Assembly: GCF_018691265.1 (NCBI RefSeq)
Contig: NW_024881303.1
Coordinates: 7,805,777-7,869,776 of the forward strand
DNA from: Tyto alba
Taxonomy: Eukaryota; Chordata; Aves; Strigiformes; Tytonidae
Length of the DNA stretch: 64,000 bases
Reading direction: 5' to 3'
Positions within the stretch are counted from its first letter, which is position 1, and every line of letters begins with the position of its first letter. This document shows positions 38,088 to 50,329 of this stretch, piece by piece. The notes beneath the pieces were generated by a model. That model was not told the DNA's origin. It ran no database searches and saw nothing but the letters and a program-made list of their open reading frames with translations. A program made the translations under genes and the position numbers.

Positions 38088-38124
38088 AAAATTTTAAATC
38101 TGTGCTTTTCTTTTGGTCCCTCAG

Positions 38125-38254
38125 GTGACTGAACAGAGGTTTGGAATCAATATTCCTCATAAATTCAGCGTCCACAACTACAAAGTCCCAACTTTCTGTG
38201 ACCACTGTGGTTCCTTGCTCTGGGGAATCATGCGACAGGGCCTACAGTGTAAAA
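38125..38254 (+). CDS. PRKCH: PRKCH exon 6: first part of C1B
   Basis: 130 nt, acceptor TCCCTCAG|GTGA and donor GTAAAA|GTGAGC. It starts in phase 0 (Val235) and leaves one base of Ile278. It encodes the linker [11 protein letters not shown] and then C1B from His246 ([17 protein letters not shown], then [15 protein letters not shown]). This is the second diacylglycerol/phorbol-ester finger and in novel PKCs is usually the high-affinity one. The Trp in LLWG is the residue that in novel PKCs gives high diacylglycerol affinity (Tyr in conventional PKCs). Zinc ligands His246, Cys259, Cys262 and Cys276 are all present. Confidence 0.97.
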
Positions 38255-39177
38255 GTGAGCAGCTTCTTATTGTAGTCTTTTCACAAAATATATATATTTT
38301 TCGACTCTTGTTGCACTGTGTGGGCTTGATTTCTGCAACCTTCAAGAGAAAGCTGAGCAATGAATATTCATCTTTGCAAGAGTTAAAAAACCACTGATCT
38401 ACTTTTTAATCTCTGGCTTCCAGAAGGACTCTACTTTGCACTCTCAGCACAGTTTTGTTTAAATTGCATTACTGAAAATATTCTTGGGTATTGCTGCTTC
38501 CTGCATTCATTTTTCTGTTTACCTGAAGGTTATTCCTCAGCTAATGAGATAAGGTAATGAAAAGGCATCCAAGGGAAAAAAAAAAAAGATCATTGCTTTA
38601 GGTTGACTGCCCTGTTTGTCATGCTGTTAATTGATGACAAAACATGTCCTGGTGTTAGGTTTTTCTTTCAGTGATCCAGACTGCAAAATCATAACAGTCT
38701 CCATTTGCCTTCATCTCCCACAAGAGGGGGTGTGTGTGTCCATGAACAAGAGCAAGAAAGATTTTAGTTTCCCACTGAACAATATGTCTTTAAAATTAGA
38801 TACCTGCAAACGCAGAGGAAGTTTGTTGTGAATTCTGTGGCATTATAAATACTAATTTTACCTGCAGGCATAGCTGCAATGGTATTGATATACCTGACAA
38901 ACGTGCTTATGAATAGCTTCAGGCAATGTGTCATCCTTCTTGGAGAGTTTGGGGTGTATTCCTGATTTTGAAGAGTTTATTCACTGATGAGAGTCCCAAT
39001 TTTGTTTCGGCTGAGATCAGTGGCAAAAATCCCTATAGTTTAAAGGCATAGAGTAGATCCAGATGCGTATATTTCCTGAAGCAGAATTGCTAAATTATTT
39101 CTCAGCAATAAATCCCTCCAAGCTATTTTAATTATTCCTTTGCTTTTACTTTCTGTCTTTACCATCACCCCTGTCAG
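38255..39177 (+). other. PRKCH: PRKCH intron 6 (923 bp)
   Basis: Starts GTGAGC and ends CACCCCTGTCAG with a good pyrimidine tract. It includes a short (AT)n and an A12 run near 38,576-38,587. Nothing else seen. Confidence 0.92.
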
Positions 39178-39305
39178 TCTGTAAAATGAATGTCCACATC
39201 CGATGCCAATCAAATGTTGCACCAAACTGTGGGGTGAACTCAGCAGAACTTGCTAAAACCTTGGCATGCATGGGTCTGCAACCAGGAAGCATTTCCCCAA
39301 ATTCG
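39178..39305 (+). CDS. PRKCH: PRKCH exon 7: end of C1B and start of the V3 hinge
   Basis: 128 nt, acceptor CCTGTCAG|TCTG and donor ATTCG|GTGAGT. It completes Ile278 and ends in phase 0 at Ser320. It encodes [17 protein letters not shown], giving Cys279, His284, Cys287 and Cys295, so C1B fits HX12CX2CX13CX2CX4HX2CX7C. It then enters the V3 hinge ([25 protein letters not shown]). The hinge lets the regulatory half move away from the kinase on activation. Small changes from human (QSNV for QANV, LACM for LAGM, ISPNS for ISPTS) sit outside the zinc ligands. Confidence 0.97.
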
Positions 39306-41496
39306 GTGAGTCCTTTTCTTTGTTCTTTTTTTCCTTTATTTAAAACATTTACATGTAAGTCTTCATATGGGTACAGAAGTCAGAGACTTCAGTTATAGCA
39401 GACGGTGTTGGGTGGTGGACTGCATGACCAAGCTGTTACTGTCTGTGGCTTTTGGCAAAGACTTCACCAGGAAAATGGATGTCCTATGTCCAGGTTTACC
39501 CTAACAGAGGCTTTAGTCTGTAGGTGTTGCTTAGTTGTCTGCTTACGTTTCACAGTGATGTGACTTCATCAACTCTTTTATCTGTTTGGCATGAATGAGA
39601 GGAGAATAAGACCCCAAACTAATTAATGGTCAATATAATTCAGGCCATGCCTTTTTTTACCTTTCCCATGAATGCAAATGCACTGTCTGCTTATGCTCTA
39701 TTCCAAGCTACATATGAAGAGCTCAGCAAGAGGACTAGGATCTCTTCCCTGCTTTGTCACTGTTTTTTCCTGAGTGATTTTGGGGAAACTGTTTCACTCT
39801 TCACTACAGTTTCCTCAGCTCAACAGGGCCCAGGTCCTTGTCAGCACAACCTCACCTCTGGCCTTTGCTGCCCGAGACAGGGTCCCAGTGGGATTGTTGC
39901 CAGACTTGGGACATACGTGTACAATTTCTGCTTGTCAGTACTTAAGGCATCCTAAAAGTCTAGCTGTTGTATATCTGAGTCTATTCAGACAGTTTAAAAC
40001 ACACTGTAAGAGCTTGAGTGAAAATGCCCATAAAGGGTAATGGAAATCAGAGCTGTCATTTGGTAACCAGTTTTCATCACGTTTCCTTTGTGAGCAGTTT
40101 TGAAAAGTGAGTTTGCTTGAGACCACAATAACCCATAATAAAATGTCGATCTATTTATTTTTAATTGGACAAAAATTAAATATTAAACCCCAAAACATAC
40201 TTGCCCAGACCTGGTAAATCTTGGCATACAGTCAGCTACATTGGTTGACTACATGATACTGTATCAGCCTAGCCTGTGAGCTGCCCCTTTTGATTTCAGT
40301 TGGTTTGTGGCAAATGAGACTTTCTTATCTTTGCTCTTCATGCTGTAGTAGTTCAGGGGGACAGTTATCCTGGGAGTTACAGGGAAATACAAGTCCCACA
40401 CTCCCTTCTCAGTTCCGTAAAAATCAGTGCTTGTTTGCATTTGTTGTTTGCATAATCTGCACATCAAAAGGAGATGGAACAAGGAAAATAAAAATATCTG
40501 CTTGGTGTTTAACAATCTCTTCTCGTTATTCATGAGATAAAGGCTCTTGGTAAGTGTTCAGACTGTGCTGTAAGCTTAAATCTACTGGGAGTTTTTCTGG
40601 GTACTGTACTGAATCCTCTTGGTTCCTTCCCCGTAGCTGGGATTGCCATTTCTGTGGCAATCAGACAAGTCTTCTGTGCAGGAAGAATTTTGCTTTACAC
40701 CAAAGTAGTCACAAGGTGGAGCTCAAGAAGTCTGTGTGGCTTTTTTTCTGGCTAATGAACTAGATAAAAATACTCGTGGCTTATGTGCATACTCATACCT
40801 GGAGAGTTGTGAACTGAGGGCACTGGAAGTTTGTATTCTGCAAAAATAGGAACTCTAGAAATGTGTGCTGGTACAATTCTTGAAAATGCAGACACCTTAC
40901 TGCTGGCGTGGGAATGAACAGCCTTTCATTGACTTTACAGCAGTGGAGGAAGCCAGCAGCCCAACTGTGAGGAAGAAAAATATTTTAAGTTTGGGTGCCA
41001 CTGAACTGGGTTTTGAATAAGAGTCTTTTAAATCAGGTAGAAACTTAACAGATTCAGATGAAATCTGCTCGCGTTCTAGAGTTCTAGATCTCACCAGCAC
41101 TTTGCATATTGCAGAAATTATGCAGTTCTCCTTGCTCTGATGTTAGATGGGAAACTTGGAGTTCCACACTCACTGTCTTATTTTTCTGGGGAGTAAGGAT
41201 GGAGAGAGGCAGGCTTGCCTCTTGGATCTGCTGGGCAGTAGGCTTACAACTTAAAATGCCCAGGTCAGGAACCAGTGTTGACATCTCAGCACAGCCCTGC
41301 ACAGTGCTGAGGTTGGCTGGCCACACGTAACAGCTGTGTGGGGTGCTGGTACCAACGTGCTTTCTGCTCCAGTGGCCCAGCAGTACATCTGAACAGGTCC
41401 TGAATGCCCAGGTTGGTAGGCTGACTACTTGTGTACACCTCTCAGTCAAAAGTGTAATTTCTACACAGACTGATACTTATTTAATTTCCTCCACAG
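39306..41496 (+). other. PRKCH: PRKCH intron 7 (2,191 bp)
   Basis: Starts GTGAGT and ends TTTCCTCCACAG. It contains a MIR-like fragment at about 39,738-39,830. The rest is ordinary intron. A TTAATT-rich AT stretch lies at 40,140-40,200. Confidence 0.92.
39738..39830 (+). repeat. MIR-like SINE fragment
   Basis: Resembles the forward MIR core: 'ctgctttgtcactgttttttcctgagtg', then 'attttggggaaactgtttcact', then 'acagtttcctcagctc' correspond to the 'tgccacttactagctgtgtg', 'accttgggcaagtcactta' and 'cagtttcctcatctg' sections. It is highly diverged and non-coding. Confidence 0.45.
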
Positions 41497-41640
41497 AAAT
41501 TGGTTTCAAGATCTACTTTGAGACACCAGGGAAAAGGCAGCCTGAAAGATGGCAACAACGTTAGTGAAAGTTCGGCAAGCAAACTTGGGATCAAAGACTT
41601 AACCTTCCTTCGTGTATTGGGAAAGGGCAGTTTTGGAAAG
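41497..41640 (+). CDS. PRKCH: PRKCH exon 8: V3 hinge and glycine-rich loop
   Basis: 144 nt, acceptor CTCCACAG|AAAT and donor GGAAAG|GTGAGA, phase 0 at both ends (Lys321 to Lys368). It encodes the Ser/Thr-rich hinge (KLVSRSTLRHQGKGSLKDG, NNVSESSASK) and then the start of the kinase domain, LGIKDLTFLRVLGKGSFGK, with the ATP-binding GXGXFG loop at 362-367. The hinge varies most between species (HQGKGSLKDG here), yet its length equals the human one. Unspliced continuation into intron 8 stays open for 26 codons (to the stop at 41,719), which would give a regulatory-domain product without kinase. Confidence 0.97.
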
Positions 41641-42379
41641 GTGAGAGTTATTTGTGCCTGTTCTGGGGAAAACCGCATTCCTCATTTAAGAAGCTCCAAG
41701 GTAGATGAAGTTATTTCATAACATGGCACACAAGCTGTCCAGTGGAGTATGCTTTGTGCAGCAAGGTTGGCTACAGAAAGCAAGGAGAAAATGGAAGAAA
41801 GTTGACATCAAAGTGAAGAATTGGATATCATTAAAAAAAAAGAAAAACTTTAGCAACCAAAGAAGTAGCTGCATGCCAGGGCCCATACCAGAAATTGCAA
41901 GTGTGTGCATTAACACTCTTTTGGGCAGCATTTCTTGGAGCATGTAAAGACTTTTCCTTTAAAGGAAACAGGGCAGTGGTTTCAAATGCAGTGAGATGGG
42001 GGTTTTGTTTCTCTGCTTTGCCACAAAGCCAATGTGAAATGGTGCGTTTGAATTTGATAACTGAGGAGGGCAGTGGGATGGGTGGCACTGCTCAGGGGGT
42101 TTGCCCTGGCACAGCGGATGAGCTTTGACCAGCTAGCTCCACACCAGACACTGGAGCAACGTGTGTGGGTATTTCTATCTGGAGAAGCCTGCTGCAGGCA
42201 GTAGCATGTGTGTCATTGATTGTACACTGATGCCCATACTAACAGGCTGACTCACCTGCAGCCACAAGCCTGGTCATGAGATAACTGACCTTTCTTGTGT
42301 GAGAAGGTGTGAGACGCTCTGTGTTGCTCATAGAGGCTGAGGGCCCAGCCCTTGCAATTCATCCTCCCCCTTGGTTTAG
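41641..42379 (+). other. PRKCH: PRKCH intron 8 (739 bp)
   Basis: Starts GTGAGA and ends CCCTTGGTTTAG. No repeat or gene is recognised. An A-rich segment sits near 41,830-41,850. Confidence 0.92.
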
Positions 42380-42565
<186 letters not shown>

Positions 42566-44883
42566 TAGGCAGTGGACTGCCTTCCTCCTGACACTGGCTG
42601 GCATGCTCAGGACAGAGAGGCTCTATCCTGTGTATTTATTCCCTGGCCTGGTAAAAATGTCCACTTTAGACACAGGAGAAACCTCCCTGCTCAAGGGTGA
42701 ACAGAACCCTCTGAGGTAATCCACCTCTAACATCTGCTGGACATTTGGCAAACAAAATCCTGGCTTGTTCTAGGCTCCCTAACAAAATGGTAGTAACAGG
42801 GAAGCCTTTCTTGGTGTATTCCCTAGAAACATCTTTGTGCCACTGAATGGTTCCAAATGCGTATGCACAAATGTCTACAGACCTACAGCGTCTTCCAGTT
42901 GCTGTGGGATCTCAGGCTCTGTGGTCTGGCTACCTGAATTTTAACAGGACTATTTGCATTGAATTTTCCACAAACTTAATGATTTGTACTTGGAAGCAAG
43001 GGTAGCCTCCTGTATTTACCAGCCATTGTATAATGCTCAGAACTGAATGAAAGATCCATCTGGGGTTACTGGAAAGGATCTTACTGACATGTGTGGACAC
43101 TGAATCAGATCTATATACAGTTGGTATTTCTTATGTAGATAAGACAAATGATGGCACTGCTGTCACTTGTGGTGTGTATACCTCCACGTACGGTCTGCCT
43201 GTCCAGCTTAGAGCCTCCTCTGGTGTGTGCGTGTGGGTGGAAGCGTGTCACTGATGTGGGTGGTGGAGGGAGGAGTGGCTGTGATGGAGGCAGTGGCCAC
43301 AGCCGTGTCCCAGCAAGGTAAGTCTGGCAGTCCCTGAGCTAAGCTGTTGTTAGAACTAAAGCATTTTCTTCAGTGTAGCTCTTGCAAGCTGTCTGGGCTC
43401 CTTTCCAGTTGCTTTTTGTCCATTGCTAAATGATAGCAGAGCTTGTTTTCCTCTTAGAACAGTCAGGAGAAACTTTGCCCTTTTAACTGTGGCTTCACTC
43501 CTCCTACATAAGCCCAAAATACTTACCAGAAAAAAAGTCATCTTGCCACCCACCCATTTCTCTTCTCACTGGGGTGATGCAATAGCCAGCTATGGAGTTT
43601 GAGAGTTTGAGTTGTGCTCTTTTAGGGTGGAGCCCTTGGGTAGACTCACATAATAGAAATAAGGTAGTTTGGTTTTGTGTTGTTTTTTATATACAGCTTA
43701 CATGGTTCACAGAGCAACTGTGCTGTATAGCAGAAACAAAACTTAAAGCTCACTGTCACTAGTAACCAAGGAAACTCCTATTTTATTTCATAATATGAAG
43801 ACTCAGGGCCCAAATTTTAATGGTTTTCCTGAAGTTCTCATGTAAAATATCAGAAATGTCCAGTACTGATATGTGCTGTTTGAGGTGAGATGTGGGATAG
43901 CAGTGGTTTTTGCTCCTCGTGGCTATGCTTTTTGCTATGGCTTTGCTTACTGAATTGCAATGTAGATGCGAAAATACCAAGTGTGCTTCTGGGCTGTGTA
44001 AAGTATTTCCCATGAACTTCGGGAAGTTTTAAGGTCACTGTGCTAGTACTGTCTGTCATGTTCAAAAAATGCATGCAATCTGCTATGGGTGCAGGCAAGG
44101 TCTGCTGGGCTGATGAAGTAATTGCAGTGTTTTGCAAAGCAGAAAAAAAGGGAAGAACTCAGCCTGTTTAGACTAGCAAATTGAAAGCAAAAAGAGGATC
44201 TGATTGATGTCTGCAGATGTTGAACACTGAGGAGGGAAACAAAACTGTCAAGATGCTGGCTAAGATTAAATGAGTCTAGACTGGCCATGGATACAGTTAG
44301 ACTGGAAATGAAAGGGAGGTTGCTAAACAGTAGAGCAGCCTGGAACAGGAATTTCTGGACCAGCTTGTCAGAGGAGCGGAGGGAATAACCCTGCAGCCTT
44401 TGCTGCCCTGAATGCAGAGCTGGTCAGTCTCGGAAAGGATGCCAGCAGAGTGGTGCTTGTCACAGGAGGACCCTGCGATCTCCAGCCTACCCCAGATTCC
44501 TCTTCTACTTGAATCCCACTTCACCCCATTATCTAGATTGTCAGTAACAGAAAGCCACTTCAGTAATAAACAAAACCAAAAAGGGAAGCATTTACAAAGG
44601 AAAAAGTAGATTTCAGACTAATGTGGTTCATCATGTGCTTCGCCCATGTTCTGCACTCAGTGGCACTCACTTCAATCCAGTATAACCAGATTTAAATTGC
44701 TTATAAAAGCATAATTAAATCCCTTTGTTATCGTAGAGAAATCATTGCAATAGCAGTGTATTCATTGGACAGAGTCCTTTCAGGAGGTCTTAACCAGGCT
44801 GTGATGCAGTGCTTAGGGTTTCTGCTCATCCCGTACATGGCATTGGGTTATCCCCTCCATTAACACTAACTTTACAGAAAAGA

Positions 44884-44940
44884 ATATATATATGTATGTT
44901 TTACATTTAAAACATATATTTAAAACATATATTTAAAAAA
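44884..44940 (+). repeat. AT-rich tandem/palindromic patch
   Basis: Contains (AT)n followed by three near-copies of an ACATATATTTAAA-like unit (44,905-44,938). It is low-complexity DNA with possible hairpins. Confidence 0.7.
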
Positions 44941-46333
44941 TGAGTAACCACTTACTCAAAATGTTGGCCTTCAGTCATATTTAAAAATGTTACTTACGTT
45001 TGGAGTTGGGGCAAGGTTGCACAAAACAATACCTAGTTTCACTTGCAGTTACATGGAAACCACATTGCATGTATCACACTTACAGCCCACACTCTGAAAA
45101 TGGTATTAATGGTTTACGTTATAAAGAACAAATCATGACTCCAGTCTGCTATGGAGATCCTGGATAAATAATGACCTACTGGGCCTGCCTTTAGGAATTT
45201 TTCAAGAACTAGTCATTTTGAGGCTTCTTACGATTTGTTAAAGCAAAGTGAGAGGCCGATCCCATAAGGTGCATCAAGGCAGGCTGGGACTAACTGGCAG
45301 GGTCCGTAGCCCAGCTGGAAGGTAGCCGGGACTTATGGCAGGTGCCAAGTTCAGTATGAGCCAGCAGTAGAGTCTCATTGCATGTAAGTGAAATTATGTA
45401 CCAGGCTGCTTCAGGAGCTCAGGGGAAGTCATTATCCCCTCTGCCTGGCACTGTTGAGGCTGTACCTAGAATAGAGGTGTCTAGTTATGAACATCCACGC
45501 AGTTTAAGAGGAAATTGTGGAAACTGGAAAGGAAGGACCTTGGAAGTGCCGGGAAAGCTGCAGCAGTTTGAGGACAGAGCACTCGAAGGGTTTGAGGGTT
45601 TGTGTGGTTCTAGAGCCATTTGAATTCTGAGTCTTGTATAATATTCTACACAAATCAGCAAACTCTTTCCTGGACTTAAGCAGCCTAGGGGGAATTTAAA
45701 CAGCCTGGGGCCTGTCTGTGCTGCGTGGTGCTATGTCGTGTAGTGCCAATAATCTAGCATTAGCTGAGCTGGCACAAGTACAGAAACAGCAGTGCATCAC
45801 CTGAGTTCATCTATATTGCTGCTACATTTGCTTGCCTGTTTTAGAGCTAGCTGAGGTTTTTCTGTACTTACATTAGCTGCTGATGGTTTTCTGTTCTCTT
45901 GTGCTGCCTCTGTCCTCAGTGTGGTCCTAACTTAGTCTCAGCTGCAGCATAAGTGATACCCGCTAGTGAGGGCTGCTTTATTTCCCCAAGGTGAGCTGAT
46001 CTGCCTGACCTCCAAACAGCCTCCTTGCACCGTCACAGATAAATACTTGCAGCCACTAGGTGGTAGGAGCTGCAAATGTTGTCTCTGCCTGGTGTATGGG
46101 TCACAGTTTTCAGAGCCTAAGGAGGAAATATTAGCTGCACTGCAGGCTGGCAGAGGCTCGGCATGGCCCTCTGCGTGCCCTGCGCTAGGCTGGGCAGTTT
46201 TAAACTTGTACCTCCAGATTCCTTTCCTTTGAACGGCAAGGAAGGAGTCCTGCTGCTCCCTTGCAGGGGGGACAGTTTAAGTCCTGCTCCAGCGGCATCT
46301 GTGTGAGGTCTTGCTTGTTCACCACATCTCTGA

Positions 46334-46359
46334 TTTTTTTTTTTTTTTTTTTTTTTTTT
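46334..46359 (+). repeat. T26 homopolymer
   Basis: Uninterrupted T tract in intron 9 followed by AATTGAAAGCC. No retrocopy body is recognised. Confidence 0.9.
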
Positions 46360-49147
46360 AATTGAAAGCCTTGCCTTGGGAACTTTCCACCTTGCCTAAG
46401 CCATTTACCTCTGCTTTTTCTAGGGCCTTAGACTCATCCTTTAGTGTCAGAGAGGATTATGCTCCCACTCCAGTAATCTGTGAGTTGCTGACAGGTGCTG
46501 GGGCTGACCTGCGGATAATCGTGGATCCCACGTTAGGGGTCACAAGCACCAAAAAATGCTTGCTTCCGTTTACCTGACACCGGTGTGATCCAACACCTCA
46601 GCAATACTGTCCTAGAATGGTTGAAAGAGGCTATATGTATAAATAGCTAAGTCAGTAATTTAATCCTGGGGAATGGGGATCCTGGAATGTTTTAATTAAA
46701 ATGGGTTTGCAGTAAATAGGTCCTGTCTTCTTTGGGGTTTAGGAACCATCCTTCCTGCACAGGTGGTTTACTTTTAAATTCTTTTGTCTCCACTCGTATG
46801 CATGAGAATGAAAAGGGCTGGGGGAGATCAGCTTCCCATGCAAACAGTGTCAAATAGCTTCTGGGTTTTATGTTTATTACCCTTATCCTTTTCTCATGAC
46901 TGCAGGGTGCTTCCAGGGGACCGTCCCCCAGGCGATGCTGTTTCCAGCACTGTCCTTGCTAACCTGATCGTTATATGGATTTGCTTTCCGTGTGGCTCTG
47001 CTGACAGTTGCTGAGGCACAGAGCCTGCCCATGTTGTTCCAAAAATAGTGAGACACGAGAAGTTGGCAGAGGGGCATGATTTTCTATAATGAGCGTCCTT
47101 CCAAGATAATAGCTAGCAGGGGTGCTGTTGAAGCTGGTAGGGACTGGCCCAGGGACTCCAGGGCAGCATAATCATTGAACTGCTCCCGTTTTATGAGGGC
47201 AGCCTGCTGACTGGCACGCAGCATTCCGCTCCCTTTACAAGCTGCGGGCTGATGTCACGCTCTCAACATGGAAGGGGAAGGTTTCTCCATGTCTCTGCTG
47301 GCTATTGGGGCACTCAAGCAGTTCTCCCAGGGTCAGTGTGGGCATCTTATCATGGATCACCCAGATGTTTAGAGAGATGAGCCTGTATTTCACCTCCTAG
47401 AAGTGTTAGAGCTAACCTGGAGCCTTTGACGAGGGTATAATTTTCAAGGGTGTGCCCACCAGCCACAGTGGTGGGACTGAGCAGTGGCAGGTGGCTGGCT
47501 GCTTACCCCACCCCTTAGTCCCCAGATGCCAAAGGAGAAGTCTAGGTGCCCTTGTATGTCCAGAGGAGTCCCTCAGTCATGATCCCTCCAGGGGATCTCC
47601 GGCATGAGCCTGGTTGTCCACCAGCCACTCCGCTGTCACCAAATGGGTAGAGCACAGGGCAGCCCTGGGGCAGAGCCTGTCACGGAGGAGGTGAGGAAGG
47701 CTGGAAAGGCACTGGCAGCCATCCCGGGGCTCTGGTTGGATGAGCAAGTGTCCTGACACAGGCCTTGGAGTGTGCTGGTGGGCGGTAAGGAAGCAGCGAA
47801 GCCTCTCTGATGTTCTCTTTGAAAGGCGCTGAGGGGGAGCCCTTTGGGAGCAGAGAGGACAGCTTTGATCATCAACCAAGCTCTAAACCCCGAGACTTCC
47901 CTCTCTGGCATGTTGGGGAGGCACAACTCCATGCATACATACATCTGACAGACGAATGCAATTCTTGGATGCTTTTCTGCAAGCACTGAGACTTCTTCCC
48001 CTGTTCTTGTGCGTTGAAAGCATTGCCAGCCCCAAGCCACTGTGCTGGAAGACCAGCACACACTTCAGTTTTGTTGCTACCAGGCAAAATCAAGCCAAAA
48101 TGTTGATGGGGACATCCTGTTTCTCGGCCTGGCATTTTCCAAAAACGTTGGTACAGTCTAGCATGCTTCTGGCCATAAACACAGGTGCCCTGCTGAGGTC
48201 TTGCTGCAAAGTCTTTCCAAAGTCAGGCTTGAAGGAGCTTGAGTTGTGCTTTAGCTGGGGCCCTGAGGCAGCAATTTAGTTTTTTTGGGGGTCTGTTGGG
48301 CAGGGAGGTATAGGGAAATTTCCTCTCTCCACCTTCACTTTCTGGCGTGGCTTATGCAGGTGTGTGTGCTGCGACGCCCTCGTGTTGGCTTTGCAACCAT
48401 GAGAAGGGCAGTTGGTTTCTACCTTTCTCTGGCTCCTGGTCCTGTCTAGCACCAAACAAAGGCTGACTGGTCAAAACTGTGTTTTTCTGTGGTTTTACAG
48501 TGTTCACATCCACCAAAGCCCCATGACATCTCTGCTGTCATGCTGGCTCAAGTTGCTGGTAAACCAGATGTGTGAGGCCTCCAAAGTTCAGCCTGAAAGG
48601 CTCGGCTTTTCTCTCGTGTGCACACCTTGCGGTGGTCTCTTCGTTGCAGGAACATGTGGGGTTGGGGGCTTTTTTTGTAGACGGAGTGGTTTTGCTTACA
48701 GAAGAAACAAGATCAGACTGACATTTCTGATTTTATCTGTGAACACTGAGTGTCCACACTTAGGCTGCACACTGAGGTGGTATGAGCTGAAGTGAAAATA
48801 TGAACAGAAGGGTTAGCTGTCATCATCATGTTGTAGTCTCTGAGTGTAACTTTCCCCCTTGTTGTTGAGGGACTTCGGATACTTGCATTTTTATGAAGCT
48901 GAGAAAATGCCTGTCTCCATCTGCAGTGGCTTATGAGAGAGATTGTACCTGTTAGACAAAATTATCAAGCTTAGTGCAAGGGTAGCTGAAGGAGATGCTG
49001 TTGCTTATGGTTAGCCACAGTATGTGAAACTAATATTTTTCTTTGGACTTAAAATTGAGGAAGTTGTTGCATAAAGAGGGGTCAAAGGTGAACCCAGTCA
49101 CAAACAGCCTGAGCAAGCAGGTGCCAGTCAGTTTTGAGGAGGAGTAG

Positions 49148-49151
<4 letters not shown>

Positions 49152-49181
<30 letters not shown>
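49152..49181 (+). repeat. A30 homopolymer
   Basis: Uninterrupted A tract after 'ggagtaggggt'. No polyadenylation signal or retrogene is visible just upstream, so a processed pseudogene is not supported. Confidence 0.9.
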
Positions 49182-49183
<2 letters not shown>

Positions 49184-50282
49184 CAATCATAGCTCAGAGG
49201 AGAGGTAACCAACCACCTGAGGTGTGACCCAGTGCCGCTTTAGGTTTCAGTCTCTTTGAATCTGTACTGCTTTCCAAGTGATGTTTAAGGTGAGAGGATG
49301 GATCCACAAAGCCCTCATAACAAGCTGTTTTGATAAGTGTTTTGGCACTCTTAATTTTCCTGAAGATCTTTGACAGAGCTTGGAGAGGTCTCTAGCCTTC
49401 CCCAGCATAGTCTGAGGGCAGCAAATATTGCAGACTTCAGTATTTTTAAAAACAGTCCAGAGCTGTCTCAAGTTGGTCACTCCAAACAGGAAACAATAAT
49501 TCCAGTAGCTTTTCTTCTGAACTGAGGGCTGTAAGAAGAGCATGATCTTTACAGAGCTACTTTCCTCTGAGACACCATGATACCAGCAGCCAGCTGAGGG
49601 GTGCAGATGTCCTATAAATCTTTGATTAACAGGTGATGTCTATAGTTTGATATATTTTAGTTCCTTATTCCTCAATTTATTCCTCTCTAAGTTCAGCCAG
49701 CCCTTTGTTTTTTGATCTTTCAGGTGGGAAGGAATGTTTATGTAGTTTTCTGTGCAATAATTTTCAAAGGTCTGGTGGTGAGGATTTAATTTTATTTCTT
49801 CTTTCAATTTGTTTTGTATTGTTTGGATATTTTATTTTAATGGTGGCCAAGCTGGCTTTTATTTTTTTTTTTTTTAATTGGGATTACACAAACATTTTTG
49901 GTACGTGATTTAATTGGTTGACCCAGTACATGAGATTTTTTTTTTTTTTTTTTCCCTAGTTGGGGTTTTTGTTTTGTTTCCAGTGGAACAGTTACAAATG
50001 AAAGAGTGATAAATATCATCCTTTGGCATGTATGTTGAGTAAAAGTTTCTGGTCATAAGATGAGCTAATCACACGATGGTGCTGTGAATTAGACCATCTT
50101 GAGGGGAGGGAATGAGGAGGAAGGATACATGTATGGTTCACTCACATATCCCAGAGGTTGCATTGGTCCAGAGAAACGATTGAATTTGTGTGTTATAAAA
50201 ACTGTCTGGCCTGTGAGCTTGAAATTTCAGCCATGTGGTTAAGAAAACAGGGGCAGAAATTTGGAAGGTGTATTTAGATTCG

Positions 50283-50285
<3 letters not shown>

Positions 50286-50319
<34 letters not shown>
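50286..50319 (+). repeat. T34 homopolymer
   Basis: The longest homopolymer in the window, followed by CCCCC and then the GC-rich block of intron 9. It marks a sharp change of base composition. Confidence 0.9.
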
Positions 50320-50329
50320 CCCCCACCCT

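Larger units (their letters stand above)
36467..38124 (+). other. PRKCH: PRKCH intron 5 (1,658 bp)
   Basis: Starts GTAAAG and ends GGTCCCTCAG. It contains two AATAAA hexamers (36,915 and 37,053), the first in a plausible polyadenylation context, and a short TATC/TCTA tetranucleotide tract at 38,066-38,087, close to the exon 6 acceptor. No gene is seen. Confidence 0.92.

Noticed and set aside
38059..38090. CRISPR-like or minisatellite array
   Set aside because: This is a short tetranucleotide microsatellite with no repeat-spacer structure. A CRISPR array is not expected in vertebrate DNA.
47577..48135. Overlapping minus-strand open frames of 87 to 141 codons in intron 9
   Set aside because: Mutually overlapping in different frames, no recognisable motif and no splice structure.
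49152..49181. Poly(A) tail of a processed retrogene
   Set aside because: No gene-like body, polyadenylation signal or coding similarity upstream, so it is only a homopolymer.
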